NCBI RefSeq assembly: GCF_003576645.1
Contig: NC_044920.1
Location: forward strand, 12,261,431-12,325,430
Direction of reading: 5' to 3'
DNA: 64,000 nucleotides
DNA from: Ipomoea triloba
Taxonomy: Eukaryota; Streptophyta; Magnoliopsida; Solanales; Convolvulaceae
This document shows positions 46,496 through 57,607 of this stretch, one piece after another (positions within the stretch are counted from its first letter, which is position 1; the number at the start of each line of letters is the position of its first letter). The position numbers and the translations under genes are program-made. Below the pieces are notes generated by a model. It saw nothing but the letters and a program-made list of their open reading frames with translations. It was not told the DNA's origin and made no database searches.

Positions 46496-48217
46496 TCAGA
46501 CCGTGGGTACCGCCTCCATTGGTTGGGCGGAGGCGGGGCACCCTTCTGTACTAACGCCTCTATCTCCTTTTTTTAGGTAAGAGCATTCGTTCGTAGTGTG
46601 TGTGGTTGATCGATGATATCGGCAGTACTTAGAGGAGACTCCCCCTGGGGGCAAAACCTCAGGTTGATCTCCGGGTTTCAGAGGTGGAGGGGGAGGTAAG
46701 GAATCCTTTACCTCATGGACAGGCTGGGCCACGGTAGGGCGATGAGGAGGCACGCCCACCCTCGCAGGACCCCGTCGTGTCTTGGTACGACTGGTACGTT
46801 CAGGTTCAGTTCGACTTCTAGACTCAGGTTGAGGTTTTGTAGAACTCGACCCAGCAGCTTCTCGTTGCCGCTTTTGCCTTACCGCCTCTTCAGTGTCTAC
46901 CTGTCGACTGGCCCTCTGAATGGCTTCCACATATGTTTTTGGGCGGTCATTGTGAAGATCAATGAACAATTTCCCGGCACGAAGTGATTCCATGAAGAAG
47001 GTAATGACCACTTGCTCATCCAGTCCCTCAATGGTCTGTACCTCCTTTTGCCAACGGGCCAGGTATGTCTTCAGAGCTTCTCCCTCATCTTGATGTACTC
47101 TACTTAGATGGAGGTTGCGCTGTGGCTTGATGTTCACCGCGTAATGGGTGAGAAAGCGGTCCGCTAGATCGTTGAAACATCGGATGGAACGACTTAAGAG
47201 GGCTAAGAACCATTTTTGAGCCAACCCCTTGAGGGTCGGGAGAAAGGCTTTGCACATGAGCGGCTCTTCCACCCCCAAAACCTGCATCTTCGCCTAGTAG
47301 CTGGCCAGGTGTTCTCTCGGATCGCCCGTCCCGTCAAAAGAGGCATGTTCGGGGATTTTTATATCCGTAGGGGCCCGATATTCCATAATTTTTGTAGTAA
47401 AGGGTGAGGTAGTCAATAAATTCTCGACATAAGGTCTAACCTTTCCCTCAAATTGGTCTTGGAGGTTCTGCAACCTTTGTTCGAATCCCTCCATTTGACT
47501 CTTTCGGTACTTAGGCTCAATAGGGGATTCTGCGCTGCTCTCAGATACAGCCGGTTGCATCCGCCGCCAAGTAGCCGCGACTCGCCGCACTTGTCGGTTA
47601 CCACCCGGTCGTTCTAGGTTGTTACGTTGGGCGTTTCGCAAAGGATTCCCATGCGGATCACTTAAACGGTCCATGACGGACCGAGCTGCCTCTCGACGTC
47701 TGTCGTCTTCTCGACGAAGGGCCATAGGGCGATCATTTCTCCGGTGTCCTTCTTGCTTAGAAGCTCGGAGACTCTCGGTCCTCTCGGTTACGGGACGAAC
47801 CGTCTCATCCCGGCCATTTACTTCATTGTGTTCGAGTCGCCGTCTCTCTACTTCATTGATTACTTGAACGACGATTTGTTCTAACTCAGCCGGCGGTGGC
47901 CGGTCATTGGCTTTATCAGCTGCTCCATTGTCTTGCCACAATTCTCCCGAGCGTCGGGAACTCTACCGGCTCAATTGCTCCCTCAAATCTTGACCGTTCG
48001 GTTGTCCTAATTGTTCCCTCAGGTCCTGCCCATTAGAACGGCCCAGGACTTGTTCTCTTAGGTCGGGCCCGTTGGACCGACCCAACACTTGTTCTCGCAG
48101 ATGTTGACTAGCGGGTCGACCCAGCTGCTCTCGCAGATCCTGGCCATTTTGGCGGCCAAGTTGTTCCCGTAAATCGTTTGAGCGAGGTCGCCCTCCGAGG
48201 CTCTCCGCTTTACTCAT
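46496..48217 (-). pseudogene. gag: Tat Gag with N-terminal LREQLG repeats, two amber stops and a frameshift
   Basis: The ATG at 48217 lies about 55 bp inside the LTR. The first 85 residues contain six copies of a 12-13 residue unit (LREQLGRxNGQD). A TAG at 47963-47965 follows; the same frame continues to a second TAG at 47294-47296, and again with the Retrotrans_gag core (LPTLKGLAQKWF, FMESLRAGKLFIDL) to a C/H-rich knuckle (CRYHRSTTHTTNEC). A run of seven T on the plus strand near 46570 shifts the frame after the knuckle. Gag is the structural particle protein; this copy cannot produce it whole. Confidence 0.85.
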
Positions 48218-48253
48218 ACTCGTTATTCAGGAGGCACATAACTTTTTGTAACG

Positions 48254-48271
48254 GTCCCATAGATGGCGCCA
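48254..48271 (-). promoter_or_regulatory. Primer-binding site of the Tat element
   Basis: The minus strand reads TGGCGCCATCTATGGGAC, two bases after the LTR end. TGGCGCC-type sites are common in Tat and Athila elements. I do not assign the tRNA. It fixes the right-hand LTR as the 5' LTR. Confidence 0.85.
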
Positions 48272-48272
48272 G

Positions 48273-49053
48273 TGATGGTTTTTCGACCTTCAGGTGATCG
48301 GCCGGCGAGCCAACACAACCGGAAAATTAAGAAATAAATAGCAAAAACGCTAGGTTCTATCTCTTAGAACTCTTTTGGCATGTTTGGTTGGCAGGAAGTG
48401 GTTTTCCATGGGAAGTGGATTCCTCAAAATCAAAGAAATTGATCTTTTCCCATGTTTGGTTGATTGGAACTTATTTTCCTTGGAAGTTCAATTCCTCATC
48501 TTTGTGGAAAACAAATTCTGTGGTAGACCCTGGTATTTTATTTTCCAAGGCTATTGGGAACAAAAGTTGACTTGGCAAGACGATTATACCCTTCTTCCTC
48601 CCTGCTTCCTTTTCTTCATTATTCTTCTCTCCTTCTTCTCGTAATTTTCTTCTTTATTCTTGCAATCTCTCCTCTATTCTTTCTTCGTTCTTCTCACCAT
48701 TTTCTTCCTCCCCTATCAATATTCAACATCACAACATCACAGCTCAAACACTACTCAACAAGAAACAAGTAAAAACCTAAAAAAATTTCATATTTGAGAC
48801 TTTTCACAACAACGTGTTCATCTTCATCTCAAAACCCACATATTTTTATTACACTCCTCTGACCAGTGACCACCATCTCTTCGATTCTCCCATTTTTTTC
48901 TCCTCTCTACTCGTCACTCACCAGCCTCTTCTTTAATTTCTTTGATTTTTTGCAAGTTTGCAGCAGTGGGTAGGGTTATATCTATGGATTTGGGCTGCTG
49001 GGTTAGAAATGGCTAATGGGCCATGATCGCAGATTGGCAGGCTTAGGTGCTTA

Positions 49054-49095
<42 letters not shown>

Positions 49096-49882
49096 GTAGT
49101 AGTAGTAGTAGGGGCATATAAGTTTTTATACACATTATTCCTTACCATTCCAAACCCAACCAAACACTGGAATTCATATTCTCAGTAATTTCTTTTCCAC
49201 CAACCAAACAACGGAATTTGTTTTCCTGGTAATTTGTTTTCCATGGAATTTGAATTCCATTTCCTTTCAATATTTTCCAGCGAACCAAACGGGTCGTTTG
49301 TATTAGTCTCGCTCAAAATCAAGTGTCCCTTTCAAATGATTCGTACAACTACTTATACTAGGCCTTTGAGCCGTTACATATTGAATTCTCGAGTTAATAC
49401 TGCTAATAAAAGCTCATAAAGTGCATTTAATGCACGTAATTGTGGATGCTTAAACATGGGTGTCCGCTGGGCTTCTCAGGCTCTTGACCTTGCGAATTAT
49501 CTTCCAACAGTCCTTTGGCGACCGGAAGCCTCAATCGCTCGGTCTGACTCTCAACCTATACGGTCCCCTGACCGAAGGCTTTGACCTCACAGTCCTAACT
49601 TTCGGTCAGGAAACCCGGGAAGGAAGGCTGGGAGGCGAACTAGGAGAGAATGGTGCTTGTGCTATGCAGATGGGTAGAGGAAGTCAGGACGATACGATAC
49701 AGAAAGTTGATGAAGGTATAGCCTTGAATGTTCAGGGCATTGATGCTTATTGGCTTAGATTCCTCCACCTAACCGAGGGCCTGAACCTTGTTATCTTCCT
49801 TTTACCTTATCCTACTCATCACCAACCTCCATCTAGTCTGCCCTAACCGAGCCGTCCATCCGGCCAGCCTTATATCCCATCA
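48273..49882 (-). mobile_element. 5' LTR of the Tat element, carrying a nested MITE
   Basis: It has the same sequence and ends as 34655-35355. A 921-bp insertion at 48376-49296 splits it. A TATA-like TATAAGTA (minus strand) is near 49352-49361. Without the insert it is about 686 bp. Confidence 0.95.
48376..49296. mobile_element. Harbinger-like MITE nested in the 5' LTR
   Basis: The other LTR lacks this segment, which proves the insertion. The ends are TGGCATGTTTGGTTGGCAGG and, inverted, CGACCCGTTTGGTTCGCTGG. TTT is duplicated at 48373-48375 and 49297-49299. GTTTGGTT ends and a 3-bp duplication suggest PIF/Harbinger. A (TAA)n(TAG)n microsatellite lies at about 49057-49111. No transposase ORF is present. 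Confidence 0.8.
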
Positions 49883-49887
49883 TCTCC
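49883..49887. repeat. Target-site duplication TCTCC, right copy
   Basis: Pairs with 34650-34654. Confidence 0.9.
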
Positions 49888-49938
49888 CATCCCATTTTCT
49901 CTTTCCTAATCACACTTACAAAAAAAATCTCACTATTA

Positions 49939-50881
49939 GAGCATCTTTATCAGCTGGGATTTTTTCCCAATTTTTTATGGGCCCCAACATCCACATCATC
50001 ATCTACCATCTCACCCAATCACAAAAATCATTTCCCACATTAGTTTGAAGTTTTTTCTAAGTTTCTTGTGGACCCACCATTTTCTATTATATATTTTAAT
50101 TATTTGAATGATAAATTTATAATTATAAAATTAATTAAAATAAACATACCTACATTTAATTAAAATGATAATTATAAATATTTAAATTAATTTGTGTTGT
50201 TGCTCTATTTATTTTAATCATTTTAATTTTAATTGTAAATAAATCATTTAAAAATATATGTTAAATAATTGAAATTTGTGAAAATTCTAAAATATAAAAA
50301 ATAAAAAATAAAACAATAAAAAACAAACAAACTAAATGTTTTTTTTTAAAAGATGGTTGTGTGCCTGTGTCACGCAACTGCGCAAGAATTAAACAAAAAA
50401 ATAAAAATAAAAACAAAGAAAGATTAAGAGCGGCGGTGATGGCGAACGCTGGCAGCAAGCGGACGTGCGGGGACCCAACACGGCGGCGACAACGGTGTTC
50501 CTCTTCCCCCTTTTTTCTCTAGCACGATCAACAACTCACCAATATCGACGGCTTCATTTATTTGGCATCCATGGCGCCCACGGGTGCAGCGGCAACGATT
50601 GACGGCGAACGGCAAGACGCCTTTCAGCGACGACAGTCGTGACCAGCTAATTCCGGTGGTGGCAGAAGTGACGGGCGAGGCGGACATTGATTGGAGAACC
50701 GATGGTCATTGCATCGTGCATATGACTGCCTCTGTTAATTTTTTATTTTTTTTACTGACAAAAACTAAGTTTTGCAGGGATAAAATTTTTCAAAAAACCC
50801 CACTACCACATCAATTAAAAACCATTGCATTGTTTTTACACTATTCCAAGAACCTCCAAATAACCACTAGTAGTGATGCTC
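49939..50881. mobile_element. Tourist/Harbinger-like non-autonomous element with a GC-rich interior
   Basis: The ends GAGCATC..GATGCTC are flanked by TTA on both sides (49936-49938 and 50882-50884), the standard Harbinger duplication. The flanks are very AT-rich, but 50425-50690 is GC-rich with GGCGGCGAC-type runs and could be captured foreign sequence. No recognisable ORF. Confidence 0.75.
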
Positions 50882-50884
50882 TTA

Positions 50885-52090
50885 TTTTACTAGTATTTTC
50901 GTCTGTGCGTTACACGGGATGGATTTGCTATAATATATTTAAAATATTTAAATTGTTATACAATTATGTAACTTATAACATCGAATATTATATAGTGCAA
51001 TTGAAGAATTGAGTTTGATCGATTATGTTTTCTAATGTTATCATTTCTTGAATTTGAGCAAATATTTGCCCAATTAATAGCTAATGTGTATATATATGCA
51101 TCCGGTGCTGAAACTTTAGACATTTTATATATCAATGTTTATGATTTATATTAATTGGACAAATTATCTCGTTGTTTAGCAACTCAGTTATAGAAATTAT
51201 TTGTACGATATATTTTCTATGTAGATATATAGTAATTTTGTCATCTTTGTATAAAAAAGAAAACATAATATAATTGTTTTGAATTACACATTATTGAAAA
51301 AAATTTTGTAGACGACATTGGTAGTATATTATATATTGTTATTGTAAATTTTTATACTTATTTTACATCACTAATGAAGTAAATTGTCCATAATTATAGC
51401 TTTTTAGTGCTCTATTTCAGAATTACTGGAGTAAAATATCCAAGACCTTAGTACTTCATGGATTATAAGATATTTCTAAAGCAGGTATGTATAGATTAGC
51501 TCTGCTTTCTTTTAAGTGTATAGATTGCCTAACAGTTGGGCTGTATAATGTGTTAAGAGTTATAATTCTACATAAACATGTCAAACTTTGGCTCTTTAGG
51601 TTATACTTTATTTATCCTTAGGATTTTATCTATGTAATAAATTTAGTTAATTTTTTAACGTGTTTACAAATAATATGGTAATCGGATGAAAACTGTATAG
51701 CTTGGAATAATTGGATAAGCTAATTTATTTATTAACATTTTAAAAAAAATACATTTAATTCCTATATACAAAACCTACATAAAAACATACAAAAAATCTT
51801 TACAATTGTGTTCTATACAATTACAACTATCATGTTTTGTAGTGTCTATGGTTGTCAACATTTCCCAAAATACTTGTTATCCTATTACCTACGAATTCAT
51901 ACACAACTGAAATAAAAATTCGTAAAGCACCTAAGTAAAAACCATATATTCGTTTATCAGTATGTCTGCAAGAATATTATTTAAACATTTAACAACAAAT
52001 AAAGTACAAATTGTCTAACATTTTACTTGTGATGTTGTCAAACCCAACAATTCAGTACATTCTCTCTTCGAACCTTTCACATAAAAACCC
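50885..52090. other. AT-rich spacer, nothing recognised
   Basis: Long AT-rich stretch with no open frame of interest, inverted repeats or LTR ends that I can support. Confidence 0.6.
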
Positions 52091-54342
52091 TTAGGGGGCG
52101 TTTGGTTGAGGTTATATAACTAGGGTTATATTAGGTTAGTTATATAACATTCCATTGTTTGGTTTAAGTTATTTAACATTCCTTAGGAATTATACATTGC
52201 CTCCACATCAGATTCTTTCCCTTTTCTGAGGGAATGTGATTCCCTTCTTAATCTTAGGTAATCTTATATTCCTTCGCCATTTTACACCATTTGCCCTTCA
52301 CATCATCGCACTACACTCTCGGCTCTCCACTATTTCTCCGCATTTCTCCAGTCTCCACCGGTCTCCATTGCCGATTTGAAGATAACGAACCAAGAGGTAA
52401 TCCCCTTTCATTTTCATTTTCAAATCTATCAATGAATCAATTTTCAATTTCAGATTCCCTTGCAGAAATGTAAACAACCTGCAATTTTCATCTTCTCCAA
52501 GTCTCAATTTAGGGTTCTTATCTTCTCAATCACACAAGTAATACTCACATCTCTCGGTTTATAATCTTCATCTTCTTCTGTATTTTTTTAGTGGTTTATA
52601 TTTTTTTTAGGATTCAATTGATACGAAAACATATAGCCCCTTTTTAGAGGGCTTTCTATCTCTTTCTCTTTCTATGTCCCTTTCAAATTCAATCTACTTG
52701 CCATTTTTCTGCATATAAACCATCAACTTCTACTTTTTGCTTGTTTTTGTATTCTGTTTTGTGGTTGTAATTTGTATAAGCAAACATGAAGCTTAAAATT
52801 GTCTCACCCTTCTTGCAATGTCCTTATGTTGTTATGCCCCAAATTTCCGGTTCCTTAGTACCCACCTCATTTTCCCCGAAAAATCATGGTTTATGCTAAT
52901 GATGGTAATCTGTTTGTTTGAGTTGGATGTTTTGAATAATGCTGCTATAAATGTCTGCATTATTTGGAGTTGTTGTGAATTCAATGCAGAGGTACTGATA
53001 ATGATAGAATTGAATTTGTTGGATTGTTTGATTGATTTTTGTGCTGAATAAATGGAGGAAGTAGTGGGATTGCTATTGAATGAATAGCATTTAGTTGAGG
53101 TTGTTGCTGTTTAGTTTCTGGAAATATGCATTTGAATGTGATGCTGCTGAGTTTGATTGCTTCTGAGTTTATATTTCTGAAATGGAGATGAAGAAGGATG
53201 ATGGATTAAATCTGAGGATGGTGTTTCTGGGCTGAATATTGAGTTTGTAGATCATGGAGTGGGAGATTAATGATCTGGGCAGTTTTGCTGCTGCAATTAT
53301 GGGAATGATGCTGTGTTGGAATCCTATGATGTTTACTGGAGCTATAGGTTTGTTAGAATGAGTATAGGAATTAAGATGCATTGAAGGAGTTTGAATTTGC
53401 AGCAGGTGATTTGGAATGAAATGGAATGGAATTTAGAGGCATTAAATGGATATTCCATTTTGGATTGCGGTATGGGAATAACAGAAGTGATTCATACATT
53501 TGCATACTGGAATGACATAATAAATTGGGTGAAAGGAAATTTGAAATGGCAAAATTGATGAAGTTGGGTCCAGAATGTCGTGTGGGGGAATTGGGTGAAT
53601 GAATGGCGCACAAGGTGATATGGTGATGAATTAAAAGGCTTTGTAGCTACTAGAATGAAAAAGAATGGATTTTGGGTATAGTGCATGATACTGGAATGGT
53701 GATTTAATTGAGCTGCTGGAATTATAATCATACGTATGGGATTAGAATATGGTGATTGACTGAATTGGGTTGTATGCTTATGCTGAAGTTGGAAAATAAT
53801 AGTGCAAGGCTGCTGGGCTTGAATTAATGCTTAAATGAAAGGATTGAGCCAAATGGAATGGAAAGGTGGGCTATTTTATTGAAGTGGCCAAATGGGATGT
53901 AAAGGAAAATGCATGGGTTGAAATTGTTGTAAAAGCTAGGCTTTTTATAATGTCCAGAGAAGGTATGGTGGAATTCGATCACTAACAAACTCACAATGAT
54001 AATGAAACTACAACATAGAAATATAATCTGTTAATAAGAAAAAATAGTCCCACTAAACTAATACATTAAAACTCTGACCTGGCTTGGAATTATCTCACCA
54101 TTTAATTTTTTAAATGGTGGAATTATCTCACCATTTAATGTACTACTTATCCCTTCCATAATCTTTGTAATTTTTTAAATCATTTTTTTATGCTTCTTCA
54201 AATACAGTGCTTTGGATTTACAATTTCTTATGTGCTTCTTCCGTACTACATGCCAAGAAATTATTTTATTTTCTTAATGAAATTATTTGGAGCAATTAAA
54301 TATTAGTTTAATTTGTTACACATTTCATTCTTATAGGGTGAT

Positions 54343-55754
54343 ATGGCTCGGTTGCCATTAAGGCAAAAGATGAGATTGCAAGCTGTTGTCCTCATTTTGC
54401 GCATAAAGATTATGGAAAGCATGTTTAATATGCTTATGTTTCTTGCTATGACATTAGTATTTCGAAGAAAAATGTTTAGGAGAACTATGACATATGCCGA
54501 TCAAACAACATCTAGACATAATATTAGATCTTTGAATTTACAAACAATGGTCTTTGAAAGTGATATGCAATGTGTTGATAATTGTAGAATGGATGGGAGA
54601 GCATTAGCTAAATTATGTGATTTGCTAAGGACTCATGGTAATTTGAAAGATAGTAGGAATGCAACCATCGATGAGATGGTGATTTCTTTTCTTCATATAG
54701 TTGCACATAATATAAAGAATAGAGTACTTAAACGTCAAACAACTAGATCTGGTGAGACTATTAGTAGACAATTTCATGCTGTTTTAAACTCTATTTTGAG
54801 ACTACACAACATGCTTCTTAGAAAACCAGAACCGATACAAGATAATTCAGTAGATGAAAGGTGGAAGTGGTTTAAGGTACCCTATACTCTTTTCAAAAAA
54901 ATTAATTAATTTATTATCTAATTATAACTAAACCATTTATTAACGGATGTTTATATTTCATTGGGATTTAGGGTTGCTTGGGTGCATTAGATGGAACCTT
55001 TATAAAAGTCAATGTTGAAACAATTGACAAACCTAGGTATCGAACCAGAAAAGGTGAAATTGCCACAAATGTCTTAGGTGCTTGCACACTGGACATGCAA
55101 TTCATCTAAAGTATTGCCAGGTTGGGAAGGATCTGCGACGGATAGTAGAATTTTGAGGGATGCTATTAGTAGAATGAATGGTTTAAAGGTTCCTCAAGGT
55201 AATAATTTTTTAAAATATAAATATCGTAAGATTTTAATTAATGAAAATATTACTTTAGGTATTAATAAATTTCTTAAACTGAAATATGTCTAGGAAATTA
55301 CTACTTGTGTGATGCTGGATATACAAATGGGGATGGATTTTTGGCACCGTATAGAGGTTAACGGCACCACTTAAATGAATGGAGGCAAGGCTATCAACCT
55401 ACAACAGCAAATGAATATTTCAACATGAAACACTCTCAAGCAAGAAATTGCATTGAGAGGTGCTTTGGCATATTAAAGGCTAGATGGGCTATCTTAAGAG
55501 ACAAGTCATTTTATCCAGTTAAAACTCAATGTAGGATTATTTCTGCTTGCTGCATTCTCCACAATTTCATTAGGTCTGAAATGCCTATTGATCCTATAGA
55601 GATTGAAGTTGGTCAAAATGAGTGCAATACTTTTCAATCTGAAGAAGATGATGAAGACTTGATAAAACATTGTGAAACTAGTCGTGCTTGGACTGAATGG
55701 AGAGACAAGCTTGCACATGAGATGTTTACTACTTGGCAGGCTGAACAACATTGA
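54343..55754 (+). pseudogene. PIF/Harbinger transposase (HARBI1/DDE_Tnp_4), broken
   Basis: Exons are 54343-54876, 54972-55198 and 55294-55754. Exon 1 is the helical N-terminus including SGETISRQFHAVL. Exon 2 has [10 protein letters not shown] (first catalytic Asp) and [13 protein letters not shown]. Exon 3 has CDAGYTNGDGFLAP (second Asp) and NCIERCFGILKARW (catalytic Glu). There are two defects: an extra base near 55106-55110 after the MQF residues shifts the frame, and a TAA lies near 55359 in exon 3. Length and exon layout are otherwise normal for the family. Confidence 0.88.
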
Positions 55755-55808
55755 TCTTCTTCTAGAAATAGAACTTTTTGTTATCATTTTAGTTGTAATT
55801 GAAAAAAA

Positions 55809-55949
55809 TTCTAAACTGAATTTTATTTGATATGTATTGCTGTATTTTTGAAGTATTCCAAATTGAATTTTATTTGATATGTATTGTTGTATTTTTGAAG
55901 TATTCTAAACTGAATTTTATTTGATATGCATTGCTGTATTTTTAAAGTC
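55809..55949. repeat. 47-bp tandem repeat, three copies
   Basis: The unit TTCTAAACTGAATTTTATTT.. repeats three times with a few substitutions, in the spacer between the transposase stop and the Myb-like ORF. Confidence 0.9.
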
Positions 55950-56034
55950 TTACAAACTGAATTTCATGCTAACTACATATTACTAGAGTATGTTTTGTAT
56001 TCAATTTGTTGTTATTGTTTGGTTTTATTTTACA

Positions 56035-57138
56035 ATGGTAATGGAAGGAAAAAATACTGCAATTAAAAGAAGAAATTCTACTACTAAGAGACAATGGATA
56101 AAACAAGAAGATGCAGCACTAGTCGATTGCCTTGTCGAAATAGCAAATGACCCTACTTTAAAGGGAGAAAATGGATTCAAGACGGGATATTTGTTGCGGC
56201 TGGAAAAGATGCTGCATCTAAGATTTTCGGGAACAAATATCAAGGCAACCCCCCACATTGAATCTAGGTATAAGCTATTGAAGAAGCATTTCCTTGCCAT
56301 TCAAGAGATGCTTAACAAAGGTAGTGGATTCGGTTGGAATGATGTTGAAAAATGTGTTACTGTCAGCAAAGATGTCTTTGATGATTGGGTTAAGGTTAAG
56401 TGAATTCTAAATCATTTCTATTTGCTTACTTACATTACTTACATTGAGAAATGTGGTACAATTGCTGTTAACTAATTTATCTTTCTTTTTTATTTTATTT
56501 TATTTTATAGTCATCCTAATGCAGCTGGTTTAAGAAACAAAAAATTTCCTCACTTTGATAGCTTGATGCATGTTTGGAGAAGTGATTATGCAACAGGAAC
56601 TGCTGTAGAAACTCCAGCTGATGCAGTGGAGGAAATAGAGAAAGAAAAACATGATGAAGTTGATATTACTGATGGTAATGATGAGGAATGGGAGGAAGGA
56701 AGAAGAGAAAAAGAGGTTGATCAAACTGAGTCATCTGTTTGCCCTTCTACTAAAATTAATCAAGGCAAAAAACAAGCTAGTAACAGGAAAAGGTTTAGAA
56801 GTGATGATGGATTAAATGACTTAGTAGCTGAGATGCATGAATATGTAGGTGCTTACAAGGAAGCTAATGAGCAAATCAAAGACATAGCAACATACTTTAA
56901 GAAAGAAGCTGAGAACACCGATAGAAAGATGAAGATATTTGAAGAAATCAGCAAACTTCCTGGACTTTCAAGGCAAGAAGTCATAGAAGCTGGTGAGCAT
57001 ATTTTAAAGGATGCGCACAAGATTGATACCTTCTTTGCTTTACCTAATGAATTTAGGAGGGATTATGTAATGAAGCAGTTGTATGAGGTCAATCCATACA
57101 CACCAAGCTTTGACTTTCATGGTGGAAACGATGCATAA
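56035..57138 (+). CDS. PIF ORF1, Myb/SANT-like DNA-binding protein, 330 residues, intact
   Basis: Exons are 56035-56399 and 56511-57138, joined through a GTGAAT donor and TTTTATAG acceptor. The N-terminal third is the Myb/SANT-like domain (QWIKQEDAALVDCLVEIAND, Trp-rich helices, then SRYKLLKKHFLAIQEML). A Glu/Asp-rich linker, a KRFRSDDGLNDL box and a C-terminal helical region with PGLSRQEVIEAGEHIL follow. In PIF/Harbinger elements this partner binds the element ends and helps import the transposase into the nucleus. The frame has no stop or shift, in contrast to the neighbouring transposase. Host genes derived from this family also exist, but its place inside the TIRs makes it element-encoded. 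Confidence 0.85.
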
Positions 57139-57602
57139 GAAGTACGATGAAGGTTGTTTGGGGTTTTTTTTTTACTCAATGCATGACTTTGATGGTGACA
57201 TTGTTATTTTTGGGAATTGACTACCATTAGAATGGTGATATTATCTAATGTAAATGGTTTAGAAGTTAGACTTCTTTTGTGAATGAAAACTAGGGCTGCC
57301 AATTATATTTTTGGTTTAGTATTGGTAGCAATATATGTATAGAAAACATGGGACTATATGAGTCCTTTTTCTGAAACTTACTCCTGCAAAATGGTATTTA
57401 GTTGTTAATTGTGAAGAATATGTATTTTTGTGCTGTTAAATTTGATTACAAATTTCCAATGCAGTATGAATTCAGTATTTGATATGTAATATTTCTTAGC
57501 AGCAATTTGAGATGTAATATTTCTAAGTTGTTAATCTGTTCACCTGCATGCCATGTCTTTACCTCCAGCTTCCAATTGCAGTATGTTTTGATGTGGGGTA
57601 AT

Positions 57603-57607
57603 CAATA
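57603..57607. repeat. Target-site duplication CAATA, left copy
   Basis: Identical to 62003-62007 at the other edge of the nested LTR. Confidence 0.85.

Larger units (their letters stand above)
34655..49882 (-). mobile_element. Complete Tat-lineage Ty3/gypsy retrotransposon, 15.2 kb
   Basis: Two LTRs (34655-35355 and 48273-49882) with TGATGG/CCATCA ends and a TCTCC duplication bound it. The minus-strand order is LTR, primer site, gag, protease, RT, RNase H, second RNase H, integrase, 72-bp array, antisense ORF, 94-bp array, LTR. Integrase after RT makes it Ty3/gypsy. The second RNase H, the antisense ORF and the tandem arrays before the 3' LTR are characteristic of the Tat lineage (Retand, Grande, RIRE2, Ogre relatives). 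The LTRs differ at roughly 25-30 sites over 0.69 kb by eye (about 4%), so the insertion is not recent. All enzyme ORFs have stops or frameshifts. Confidence 0.95.

Noticed and set aside
53040..53740. Minus-strand ORFs rich in Asn/Ser/Pro
   Set aside because: They lie in the probable 5' intron of the PIF transposase; no domain, and they overlap each other in different frames.
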